64,000 nucleotides of DNA from Colletotrichum lupini. Taxonomy: Eukaryota; Ascomycota; Sordariomycetes; Glomerellales; Glomerellaceae. The notes beneath the pieces were generated by a model. The model did no database searches. It was not told where the DNA came from and saw nothing but the letters and a program-made list of their open reading frames with translations. Every line of letters starts with the position of its first letter. The stretch's first letter is position 1. The stretch covers positions 186,001 to 250,000 of the forward strand of contig NC_064679.1 of the NCBI RefSeq assembly GCF_023278565.1, in the 5' to 3' direction. Positions 1 through 10,193 of the stretch are shown here, piece after piece. Made by a program: the position numbers and the translations under genes.

Positions 1-774
1 TGCTCCAGTTCTACCAGCAGATGTCGGGAAGCAACCTCGTTTCCGTCTACGCTCCCATCCTGTTCCAGCAGAACTTGGGCATGGAGCCCGAGCAGTCCAA
101 GGCCCTCGCTGGTGGTGCTCTGACATGGAAGTTCCTCTCGTCATTCCTGGCCTTCTTCGCCATTGATCGATTCGGTCGCCGTGCTGTTTTCATCTTCAGC
201 GGTTTCGGAATGGCTGCCTGCATGACCTGCTTGGCCATCACCACATCCTTCCCCAAGGACAACACTGCTGCCCAGATCGCCGCTGGTTGCTTCATCTACC
301 TGTTCAACACCTTCGTGCCCATCGGCTTCTTGGGTGCCAACTTCCTGTACTGCACCGAGATTGCACCCATCCGTCTCCGCATGGCCATGTCTTCCATCTC
401 TACTGCCAACCACTGGCTCTGGTAAGTCGCAACTATGTTTCTCGTTCTCCATCATCTCTCCTTACTAACAGTTGCCCAGGAACTTCATTGTTGTCATGGT
501 CACCCCCGTTGCCCTCAACACGATCGGCTACCAATACTACATTGTCTACGCCGTCATCTCGGCCTGCATTCCCGTCAGCGTCTACTTCCTCTTCCCCGAG
601 ACTATGGGCCGCAACTTGGAGGAGATCGAAATGCTGTTCAAGGACTCTCCTTCCGTGTTTGCCACGGTCAAGTTTGCCAAGAACCGGCCTATCGCTATGC
701 CCCAGGAGTTCGAGAGCGACAAGCCATCACAGAAGGCCGACTATGTTGAGAAGCAGACGGATGACTCTGCGTAA
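1..774 (+). CDS. MFS sugar/quinate-type transporter, 3' part (5' end outside window)
   Basis: The frame is open from base 3 and runs to a TAA at 772-774, with one intron at 422-479 (GTAAGT...CAG) that splits a Trp codon. The encoded part starts with a QQMSGSN helix segment like the QQLSG motif of sugar porters. It continues with the loop motif DRFGRR, several hydrophobic helices and the PETMGRNLEEIE motif after the last helix, all diagnostic of the sugar porter branch of the major facilitator superfamily. About 237 residues are visible, roughly the C-terminal half of a family usually near 500-570 residues. It should act at the plasma membrane as a proton-coupled importer of a hexose or related compound. 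The substrate cannot be told from this half. Confidence 0.9.
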
Positions 775-2018
775 TGTGGAATCTAAGAATATTACGGCCG
801 GGAATTTGCAGGATGGACACTACAGGAACAGTTCAGCATTAGCAAGCGGAAGTCTTTTTAGCGAAATGAATCAATCGTGATGATCTTGGTATCTGCGAAT
901 ACCACACCCAACTACTGTTACTCTTTCCCTGATTATACGTGAATATGCCTCAGCCTCAAAGGCGATCTTGATAATTCGTTGAACTACTCACTACAGAATC
1001 AAATGAGGAATAATCGAGAGTGCCGACAGAATGACGAAGCCAGTCGGCAGTGGTGCAAGAGTGGCGCTCGGGTTCCCTTGAACGTTGTTGTGTTGGTTGT
1101 TATTCCCGGGCCCACTCAAAGATTGCCCTTCCTCTCCAGCTTACCTTCCCTGGGACTTGACAGCAAGGCAGATGCAGCTCACCTAGGTAGACACTGACAT
1201 CACCCCATCGCGTGTCGTCCGGGTGACTCGTACCCAGTACGAAGTCTTTAAGCCGGGAAAGATACTATCACTAGCGTTCGCTGTGACTATATTGTTGATG
1301 AGGGGGTGGGCCGGTGAGAGACAGTGCTGAGCGCTCATGATGCGTATGTGAGAATGGCGAATAAACCCCAAACGAAGGCCAGCCTTGATCGAATGCTTTT
1401 CGAAATCGAAAGAGGGGCGGATGGAAAAACTCGATTGAGTTTTCCGTAAACCTCGTCGCGTCAAGCAAGACCAACCACATCAGCGTGTTCATGTGGGAGA
1501 GTCAATAGTGCTTATCTATGCATATTGGATGCCCTTGATCTTGTGAGATTGCAGAGAGGTCAGACGCGTACCTGTCCGGGCCGCATCTGATAGTGGTCAC
1601 CAACATTTCCCTGGTCTTACTTGCAGGTAATACACTAAGCCCCAATCTGGCAGGAAAGACAGGCTCGGACGTAACATCAACAGGGCTGATATGCTGGGGT
1701 AAGACCGCTGTGCCTGCTGGAGTGCTATCCTCCAGTTGGCCATGGGACGATCGAGGCCTCTGCCGCCTGTTGGCCGCAGAATATTAATCACCGCGACATC
1801 ATTTAAGCTTGCAACGGACGACCTGTCAGCGACGCAATGCAACAGCAATGCAGCATCTCGTATTCGTCTATGTCTTGGCAGCCTCTGCACCGTTGGGGTG
1901 CGATAAGTTTCAGGGCTTATTATATCGAGCCTCCGCGCTCTCCGGGTAGAGGGTAATTCGGGTCTTTGCAGGTAGACTTCACTTTTCAGACATTTGCTTG
2001 ATTAAATCCAGCGACAAG
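775..2018. other. Intergenic, no gene seen
   Basis: This stretch holds the 3' flank of the transporter and the upstream region of the secreted protein. Short open frames exist on both strands but none shows a domain, a signal peptide or splice-linked continuation. No RNA gene was recognised. Confidence 0.5.
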
Positions 2019-2727
2019 ATGCTTGGCTCAATTCTCAAGACTGTGCTATCGGCTGCGGCTGTCGTATCAGCGTGCACCCCTCCGACGGAACCTCTCTCGA
2101 ACAACATCACCGACGGTTTCGGAATCCAGGTTCAGAACGCTTCAGTGCCCATCATTCACAATCGCTACATCAACTTGTGGTCAGCAGGCGGTGGTGACCA
2201 GCATCTCTATTTGAGCCCAGCTGGAGACTCTGCTTTCAACTTGACCCTAGTCAACGGCGTGCTGTCGAGGGGCATCATCCATGCCGTCATTAACGGAGAA
2301 GTAAGTTGATCGATCGCAGTTTGGCGTTGGCGTTTTATTGACACTTCGTAGTACACCGCAGACGACAACACGACCAAGATGTTCATGACGGAACGTGGAG
2401 ACCCCAAGGCCTTCTTCCAGCCGGTGTATGGATGCAACCCAGACACGGATGCTGTGCAGGTCGAGTTGGACTTTGTTTCCAGAGCCGCCGTGCCAGGTGG
2501 TTTTATCTGCTTCAGAAGTGCTTCCGGCGAGAGGCACGAGGCCAGATACTCTCCTCCCGGTAACACTGGTGAGTGTCTGGCTTCCTATCCTTCGATCTAT
2601 GATTCTCCTCATACCAAGCCTTTTTTCTCTGATCTCGAAGCTAACTGAATATCTTAACCCAGTCGTCAGAGCAGACCGTCCTTGCTACGAGGTTACCTTG
2701 GCTGTGGTTCCTGCCCCGACAGCTTGA
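2019..2727 (+). CDS. Small secreted cysteine-containing protein
   Basis: Three exons (2019-2300, 2352-2568, 2663-2727) join in frame to 187 residues. The introns are GTAAGT...TAG and GTGAGT...CAG. The N-terminus (MLGSILKTVLSAAAVVSA) is a classical signal peptide with likely cleavage before Cys19 or nearby. The mature part has four cysteines, enough for two disulfides, and several N-glycosylation sequons (NIT, NAS, NLT, NTT). No transmembrane segment or GPI-like tail follows. The ATG at 2019 is preferred because the upstream in-frame codons begin with no ATG. I do not recognise a named enzyme family. Size, secretion and cysteines fit a small secreted protein or candidate effector, which is inference. 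Confidence 0.8.
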
Positions 2728-3460
2728 GAGGAACTGAACGCGATTGTGTCCACGTTAGGAAGAGAACCATGTAGTTCGTATAAGAATGTAGCGCATCCTA
2801 GTCGATGACTGTTCAAGTAATTTCAGAACTTTTCAAATCGCGACGACTTGATATTCAAGTCTGTGATGTCTCCGAATAGAGAATTGCTTCTCCATGATTC
2901 AATGACTCCAGCTCAAAGTTGTTGACCAGAAGTGCGCAACGTATCCCATCGGGTGCTTGATAGCGTCAGCATATCTCTACTTGGAATAATAGCAAGTTTG
3001 GAATTGTTCCTTTCAATCCATACTGTTGCCGTTCTAATCCTTTTCGATACGCCTAATTGGAAAATTCGAAAAGAGATCAGCGTTAGGGAAAACAGAAGGT
3101 CAATGTACTGACGCTATCCAGCATGTTGAAATAGGTCCACAAATCAATCCTTATGAACTATGACGGCAGGTACTAGAAACTTCTGATTGATATTCTTGAG
3201 TGTCAATCCAACTTTGGGTTAAGTACTAATTCATATGGCTTAGTGGTAACTGGCTGGCACCTATTATGAAGCTTGATGCACTGTTTACTCACGTGAAACA
3301 TGCACGCTGAAAGCGCTGCGGAATCCTTGCCGAGGTCCAGCTCGCTTGTTTGGTAGCGACCTTTGGACTTCTAGGTAGCAACTCATCGCCAATTTCGCGT
3401 TCAATACACAACAGCAGCGCCTGTGCATTAACTACTCTACAAAAGGAGCTTTGTTTCATC
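2728..3460. other. Intergenic, no gene seen
   Basis: AT-richer spacer between the secreted protein and the thioesterase gene. I see no open frame with support and no RNA gene. Confidence 0.5.
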
Positions 3461-4045
3461 ATGAGTCGAAATCAGATTGACGGAAACTTACCGGAGACGG
3501 TCGCTGAACTAGAGGCCCTCCCTTGGTGTCGCGCACTCCTCAAAAACCCGTCAGTCGTCACTTTCATTCCGCCATCCCGGGTACCAGAAAACGCCAACCC
3601 ACACGACAGGTTCTTCGGTAAAACACTCAATAACTTGACCGGTATACCAGCTTGCATCAGCTTTCACACCGAGGCCCCGGGTCGATCTGTCATCACCGAA
3701 CTCTCGTCCCTATTCGCGCTTTCAAGAGGGGTTGATGGCTATCCCAACATCGCGCACGGTGGCATGACTGCAGTTCTGATCGACGAGGTCCTTGGCGTCT
3801 TGATTCAGAGGAACATGGACACGGAGAGGGACGACCCGATCTTCAAGATGAACACAGTCACCTCTTCGATGAACATCAAATACCTCAAACCCATCAAAAC
3901 GCCTAGTGTTGTGCTAGGAACCGGGCAAATCAAGGAAATCCGTGGGAAAAAGATCCTGCTTAAAGCTGTCCTCAAAGACGCGGATGGTATGGAGCTAGTG
4001 ATCTGCGACTCGATATGGATTGGGATTCCCAGAGTCAAGATGTAA
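3461..4045 (+). CDS. PaaI/THEM4-type hotdog-fold thioesterase family protein
   Basis: This is a single-exon gene of 194 residues. The centre carries the motif IAHGGMTAVLIDEVLG, the HGG plus acidic-helix signature of the PaaI-like hotdog acyl-CoA thioesterases. The following strands (NIKYLKPIK, VLGTGQIKEIRGKKILLKAVLKD) match the hotdog beta-sheet pattern. The short N-terminal helix region (LEALPWCRALL) is typical of fungal members of this group. The ATG at 3461 follows several upstream in-frame codons without ATG and gives the usual family length. The expected reaction is hydrolysis of a thioester, probably acyl-CoA, in cytosol or mitochondria. No clear targeting peptide is seen, and the natural substrate is unknown. 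Confidence 0.88.
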   Translation: MSRNQIDGNLPETVAELEALPWCRALLKNPSVVTFIPPSRVPENANPHDRFFGKTLNNLTGIPACISFHTEAPGRSVITELSSLFALSRGVDGYPNIAHGGMTAVLIDEVLGVLIQRNMDTERDDPIFKMNTVTSSMNIKYLKPIKTPSVVLGTGQIKEIRGKKILLKAVLKDADGMELVICDSIWIGIPRVKM

Positions 4046-4344
4046 TACTCTATCGATGATAATTGGAGACTCGGAGGGACATCTAAATACACTTGCGCCA
4101 TTGAGGGTTCGGTCTACACAACGTCAGGCCACATTCATTTCTTGGAAGTTATTGGAACCTTGACAGGGCTTTATATCTGCAGACATGATAGTCCACATGA
4201 CTGTGAGACAGTTTTAGCTTCTTTCAAAGAGAGACACATGTTGAGCTTCTAGCTTTTGAACCTCCATGAATATGCACAAATTCATTTGAATTTCGAACTT
4301 GTAGATCCCCGTTCCCTGACATCGCACCGCGACTTTTTGTAAGT

Positions 4345-5492
4345 TCAAGCCTTCCAAGCAGTTTCCAGGATTTCCTTCACAGTCCAAGCCTTAATGTCAG
4401 GGAAGATCTGGTTAAGTGTTTTCTTTCCAGCGGGGGGGATATCGAAGCTTCCATTTTCAAACCAGAGACCGAATACCGAGGCCATGCCCTGGTATGCTTC
4501 TTTGGGAAAGAATTGATATGCAGGCACTTGGCTGGGAAGTTCTGTCGTCTGGCCAGTCTTGAGTTTCTCAACGCTGTCATACGCAACGTTGAATTTGGTG
4601 CCTTTTTGTATCGTCAGTTAGCCTGGGACCGTGCCTCCTTGAGTGGTGCATCCAATATGAAAGTACCTTTGGCAGCTTCCGCAAGCTGAACAAACTGGTT
4701 GAAAGTAACCTTGTCGCCAACGATGAAAGTGTCAGGCTCCCACTTGTCCAAGTCCAGGGCAGCCGCTACAAACTTCCCCACATCTTTGGTGTGAGTGAAG
4801 GCTGAAGGCGTGTTTCCCGAGCCCGGGATAGCTGCGGCATTGCCTGGAATATCGATAAAGAGTGTAAAAGGGCTCATATACGAGGGGACAATAGGTGTCG
4901 CCCAGTAGTCAAGGAAGAAGCCGTTGTGGACGACGGTGTACTCGAGATCCTTGGTCTCTTTCAAGAGAGCGGCGGCGCGAAGTTTGTTGGGCACAGAACC
5001 CAATTGGCTGCCTTGACTTCATTGATAGTTAGTATCAGGGTGCAATTCTGAAACTCTGGATATCATCCGCGTTCGATCTAAACTAACCTCTCGTTGTGAG
5101 GGACGCCCCATCCGCTAGATATCATTCTCTTGGTCGATGCTGATGCGTCGGCGGCGCGAATTAGCTCAAACTCAAGGGGAGTCTCTCCTGGTGGCGGCAT
5201 CATGTTGATAGCTGAAATGACCGTATGGACATTGTGCTCCTCCAAAATCTTGGTAGTAGCTCCTACATCGGCGTAGTCAACTACGACGATCGAAGCTCCG
5301 AGTTTCTTTTCCAACTCGGGGTTTGCCTAAAGAAATAAATTAGTACCAATTCTAGTAGAATGACGATTCCTTAGCATTGTGACCTACCTTTCTTGCGAGA
5401 ATCTTGACCTCATGCTTGCCAGTGGCCACGATTGCCTCGACCAAAGTTCGGCCCACGTTTCCGGTGCCTCCGGCAACTGCAATGACTGCCAT
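4345..5492 (-). CDS. NmrA-like / isoflavone-reductase-like NAD(P)-binding protein
   Basis: Four exons on the minus strand (5492-5388, 5326-5088, 5007-4667, 4601-4345) join to about 313 residues, the normal length for the NmrA-like atypical short-chain dehydrogenase group. The N-terminus MAVIAVAGGTGNVGRTLVEA is a Rossmann dinucleotide-binding loop (GGTGNVG). It is followed by the acidic strand IVVVDYAD and VHTVISAIN, and later by the substrate-side segments YTVVHNGFFLDYW and AFTHTKDVGKFVAAAL. A second possible acceptor nine bases upstream of exon 3 would insert three residues in frame. Members either reduce small phenolic-type substrates or act as NAD(P) redox sensors that bind regulators; which applies here is unknown. 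The gene is divergent from a Zn2Cys6 factor, which may control it. Confidence 0.88.
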
Positions 5493-6396
5493 TTTGCGTG
5501 TGGTGCTTTCGGAATACAAGACAAGATGAAAGTTTTCACAGTAATCATGCGAGTGAGTAAAGGTAGAGTTGCTGTCTAATTAATAGCTCTACGATAATAA
5601 TCATGGCCGTGGTGGCACTGGCTCTTATAGAGGTCCATCATGTATTCTACGAGCACACAATTGCAGCCCCATCAATACCCCGCTAGTAGTTAGCGGAGTT
5701 TGTAGTGGTGTACCCCTATCCATATCCCCTCATTATCCTGGCGGCGGAAGCAAACAAGGTTTTCGGACTTTGTATTCGTAAAGGCGGATTCAATCGACAC
5801 AGTTGTTAACTTATCGTGGTCGTGGTGGAATTAAATATTCGTACTTCGTACCCCGTAGTGAATCCCATCCAGATATCTCGGTAACAATTTGCTTCCGTGG
5901 AGCCATTGAAGGATCCATAAGTCTAGTGTGCAGACTCCAGAGTGCTCAAAGCGGTTGTGTCCCCATACGGCATAGATTACTTGCGGAAAGTTCCCTTTGC
6001 GGCGGTTTAACTGAGTCGGACCTGAGCAGCCTCCTTACCTAACCCTTTAGCACGGATGCATTTTACTTCCGGAAATTACGTGACCGGGCCAATCATGAAA
6101 CTACTTCCTCTTCCTCTCTCATCTATTGTGAAAGTTTTCCTGCATTTTGTCCGATTCGATCCTGGAGCCTTAGTCGGATTCTCAATCTACTTCTCTTTTG
6201 CGGACTGCCGGCTGCTATTCGGAGCCGAGGTGTCATTAGCATATCGTAACGCGCCGCCTGGCCGAGTGGGTCGCTCAGTCCGGACTCATTCCCGAAACAG
6301 CCGTCCGATTCTCAACTGAACCGTCCGGGGTGTTGGCGGTCCGGTATCCCCACACCCCCGCGCACCGGCGTGGCACACCAACATACATGCTTTGCC
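5493..6396. promoter_or_regulatory. Divergent promoter region between NmrA-like gene and Zn2Cys6 factor
   Basis: About 900 bases separate the two divergent start codons. The part near the transcription factor (about 6245-6345) is rich in CGG and CCG triplets, including a perfect 10-base palindrome AGTCCGGACT at 6277-6286 and further CCGTCCG and GCGGTCCGG sites. Zn2Cys6 proteins usually bind paired CGG triplets, so autoregulation or control of the divergent gene is plausible, but this is inference. Confidence 0.45.
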
Positions 6397-8867
6397 ATGG
6401 ACGCTATGGATACTGAGTCCGTCCAGAGCGGACGGACCCAAGACAAAGCTTCTCGCATTGCGAAGGTTTGTGAGACCCTGAGAAGTAAGGACGTTCAACG
6501 ACAGACACTTACACGTGGAAACAAAGGCCTGTCTCCGATGCCAATCGAAGAAGATCAAATGCGATGGAAGGACTCCATCATGTACACCTTGCGTCAATCG
6601 CAGTCAGGAGTGCGTGTACCAGCAAGTACAGAGGCGCCGTGGGCCTGGTCGAAGGTACGATCATCTCGTAGCCTGCTCACTTACATGACTCTTGGCTTTC
6701 TCAATTGAATATTGAAATTGACTTGAATATTAAAGCAAAATGTACATCCAAGCTTTAGAGGAACGACTATCCAAAATGGAAGCCGTGCTCAATCAAGCTG
6801 GGCTTCCAAGACCAGGAGCACCGCCGACAAGAATATCGCCGTCAGAAACTGATGCCGCCTCCGTCTCCGTGTTTGCAGGCCCGGCCATACCAAACAGCAC
6901 AGTCCCGATAACGAACCACCGACTTGATGCGCCGCAAGCTGCAGCTAGTCATGTTCCGTCAGATCACCCCATGGGTGATGAAGCGGTATTGTCGGCGCCT
7001 GATTCAAGAAGCAGTCAGACACCCGTCCCTCAGCCTCGAGAGATCCCCGAACCGCCGTCACAACTTTCGGGGAAGATGCCAGTTTTTGCCGTAATTGCAA
7101 GCCGTATGAGAGAGGTCAATTCCGCCTCTTACTGCTCTACATTCAACAGACAAGTCTTCACTCCTCGACTCGAAAGGGAGGAAGCCATCACTATTTTGAT
7201 GCCTCTCTACGACGACGTCATCAGCAATTACCCGCTTTTGAACTTTCATTACTTCGTGCGTCATTTCGAAACATTACCGGAAGCGGACGACACTTTCAAT
7301 AGTACGTCGGGATGGGCATACATGAACGCCGTCATCTCTGTAGGGACGCGGTGGAAAACCATCAACAGCGCGTTCCAAGAAGTTTGTCAACTTGCCTGGC
7401 CTTTCTTCAAAAATGCATTTTCTGTCCTGACAGAGCTGATAGTGAAGGGTGGCGACTTGCTCTCTGTACAGGCCATTGTCGCCATGGCGGTTTTCATGCA
7501 AGGAACTACATGTACCAGAACTGCGACTCTGCTATCTTCTGCGGCAGTGAGACTGTCTCAAAACATCGGACTACATCGGCAGCCTTGTACAATGATGTCC
7601 ATGTGTGCTCAGGATGTTGAAGCACGGAGTCGGGTGTTCTGGGCGGCCTACATACTGGATAAAGAAACGGGTCTCAACCATGGCCTGGATTCGATACAAG
7701 ACGATGACGACATTGAGACTGAACTGCCCAGCGGTTGGGGAGAAGGTGTTGACATATTGAACCTCAGAGCGAAGCTTGCGATGGTTGAGTCTTCAATCCG
7801 AAGACGATTGTACACGGCGAAAGGACTCCGCCTTACCGACGCCGATCTGGTTAAGGCCATCATCGATTTAGATGCTCTCCTTGAAGAGTGGAGATCAAGT
7901 ATGCCCGCAAACCTCCAGCCATCATATGAAGCCCCTGCATTGGGGTCAGACATTGCACCAGATATCCTCAACCTGCAGTTGGCATTCTATAGGTGCACAA
8001 TGATGGTCCACTGGGCGGCTAGACGGCATGACCAATACTCGACTGTAGCTGTCCTCATGGGAACGCCCGCTGGTTTCGAAATGCCCTACATTCAGCTGTC
8101 TTTTTCGCAGAAGCGATGCCGCATGGCGGCGCACGCGACCTTGGGATTATTTAGGACCATTTCAACGCCCCAATATGCAGACCTATGGTAAGTCTCCGCG
8201 CACGAAGCTGTCACCCTTGGTCTGAGACACTCGACTCACATTTGCAGGCGAATCTTGTGTTACCCCCTTTGCGCAAGCATTACTCTTTTGACGGATGTGC
8301 TCGAGACTCCAGGCTCTGCTCGTGCTCGAGGGGACTTAGCAGCAACAAGGAATTTCGCCCATTTCCTTCAAAAGTTTGAAAAATCTGAAGGTTGCGACTT
8401 GAAGCGTGTCTTGACGGCGTGCGCCATGATGCAACGGACAGCGCAATATGCCGTCGATGATGCCCAGAATATAATGCGCGCCCAGAATTTGGTCGGCAAC
8501 AACGGCGGTGGTGTGCCACTCATCCCGGGTTTTAGTCTCGGTGAAGATGCACAGGTGAGACATGATCTGAAGTGCGAGCTTTGAAGCCACGACCACAGAC
8601 TAACGTTTCTTTTCTTTTGATACTCAGGTTTTGCAATCTTTGCTCGGCACGGCAACACATCCGATGTATCTCGTCCAAGGACTGATGGGGAACTTGCCCA
8701 ACCGAGACCAGAATCTCACAATGAGGCTTGCGCAACTTCTTGGTACTCCCTTTGAGAGTGGCAAGCCTGGTAGCCCACTCGGATCTCAACCTTTACAACC
8801 GGAGACGTACGGTTTTGGGTTCGGTCAAGGCCAGGCTGGTAATGACCCGACGGCCAACTGGTCTTGA
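6397..8867 (+). CDS. Zn2Cys6 fungal transcription factor
   Basis: Five exons (6397-6465, 6527-6654, 6736-8187, 8248-8554, 8628-8867) join to about 731 residues. Exon 2 encodes the binuclear zinc cluster: ACLRCQSKKIKCDG then TPSCTPCVNRSQEC, giving C-x2-C-x6-C-x6-C-x2-C-x6-C. A basic linker and a short coiled coil (YIQALEERLSKMEAVL) follow, consistent with dimer binding to paired CGG. The large exon 3 carries the fungal-specific regulatory domain, including RSRVFWAAYILDKE and the DDDDIETELP segment. The start ATG at 6397 sits in a strong GCCATGG context and the first two introns are needed to keep the zinc cluster in frame. It is a nuclear regulator; targets are unknown, but the divergent NmrA-like gene is a candidate. 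Confidence 0.92.
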
Positions 8868-9930
8868 GATTGGTAAATTTCGCTCAGCAGACTGGAGCAG
8901 ACCCATGCTGCACGAGTTTACCACATTGAACGATGGGAATTATCCGGAGCTATACGTGCTCGCTTCGGAAAATGAAAGGTGCCTGAGAGATGCCGAGACA
9001 CTGTTGCACAACCATCAGGGACTTGAGCTGAGCTAGTCTACCGGCGTTCCATCAGGCAAGGGTCCGGGATCTTAGATGGGAATTGAGGCCAAGATGTGGC
9101 TGTTATTTTATATACGTCCTGCGCCGCAGACTTTCTTAAGTGTGTGCCCGGGTAACGAGCCTGATGTTGAACCTCAGTTGACTTCTAATCAGTACATATT
9201 CGCATTTTGCCCTCGAGTTGCGCTTCTTGCGAAACTTGCGACGTAAAGCTCTCAGTAGCTTTCTATTAGACAATGCATTTTATGATCATGTATCACTGCA
9301 TGATTTGCAACAATCATTAAGATAGCATGAAAAACAAGTTGACCAAGCCGTCTTAATCTCTTAGATAACCCAAAAGCCAAGTGTCTCTGCCAAGTTGCGG
9401 GCTGCCGTCAGCCGCCACAGCATCCCAAGGTCGGGGTGTAAGGGCCTCTTCCGGTCACTGTGCGGCGTGCCTTATCGTCGACGGCCCATCATTTCTTCAA
9501 TATCATACAAAAGTTCTTTCCAAGGCGAGCCAGAGCCCCTTGGCACACGATTTTCTCCTATGAGGAGGCGGATCGGCCACACAATTTCGGCTTCTTGCCG
9601 CCTCGGCTTGACTTGTTTCAAGCCTAATCGCAGGGCAAACGCCACGTCACCTCGGCTTCCTAGGGAGCAAGCAATTCAGCAAGGAGTATCTGTGAATGAG
9701 ATAAATTTCACTTTGCCTGATGTCTTGCATGCGTACTGTATCAATATCATATCAGACTGATCGCAACCCGGGTTGACTGGTTCGATAAAGAGGCCCCTCT
9801 TCTTCATTTCTCCCCATCAAGCGTTTAGTCCAGTTGCGTTCTTATTAGCTTGGACTCTTTACACACTCTCTTTACACTTGCCTGGACTTTCGATCATTCC
9901 TAACATTCTTTACTTAGCAAGTATCCCGAA
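8868..9930. other. Intergenic and promoter of the split glycosyltransferase gene
   Basis: No supported gene. The last part, before the ATG at 9931, is pyrimidine-rich (ttctcccc, ctctttacac) and looks like the promoter and leader of the glycosyltransferase gene that the Gypsy element interrupts. Confidence 0.45.
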
Positions 9931-9983
9931 ATGTCGGTCCTCAAGGATGTAGCATCTGGCATCATGGCGTGGACGAGGACGCC
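9931..9983 (+). pseudogene. 5' fragment of exon 1 of a type II membrane glycosyltransferase, cut off by the Gypsy insertion
   Basis: An ATG at 9931 opens a frame (MSVLKDVASGIMAWTRT) that stops being host sequence at 9983, where the LTR begins. The last five bases, ACGCC (9979-9983), are repeated at 17339-17343 directly after the right LTR. Removing the element and one copy of the duplication joins this frame in phase to the downstream part at 17344. This shows that the two parts were one exon before insertion. The fragment alone has no function. Confidence 0.75.
9979..9983. repeat. Target-site duplication ACGCC, left copy (right copy 17339-17343)
   Basis: The identical 5-base words abut the outer edges of the two LTRs, as expected for retroviral-type integration by a Ty3/Gypsy integrase. 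Confidence 0.85.
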
Positions 9984-10193
9984 TATCAGGCCTCGCCGGT
10001 CAGGCCTCGTCGGTTAAGGAATAGCTTAGGGGGGTATAAAGAGGGGGACCAAGTAACAAAGGAGCAGCTTAGGTATATATAGAGCGCTAGTAGTATACCT
10101 CGAGGGAAGGGTAAATTTTAGTAATTCCTCTTTTAAACCCTAATAGTAGTTAGCCTCTATAAGCTTTTTCCCTATATCGCATACTTATTAATA
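9984..10193 (+). repeat. Gypsy left LTR (210 bases)
   Basis: Aligns base for base, without gaps, to 17129-17338. About twenty differences, all C/T or G/A. It starts TATCAGGCCTCG and contains a nearby second copy of AGGCCTCGYCGGT. Its outer end is less mutated than its inner end. Confidence 0.92.

Noticed and set aside
6255..6300. tRNA D-arm-like GGCCGAGTGG
   Set aside because: No T-arm or acceptor pairing follows; the area is a promoter with CGG triplets.
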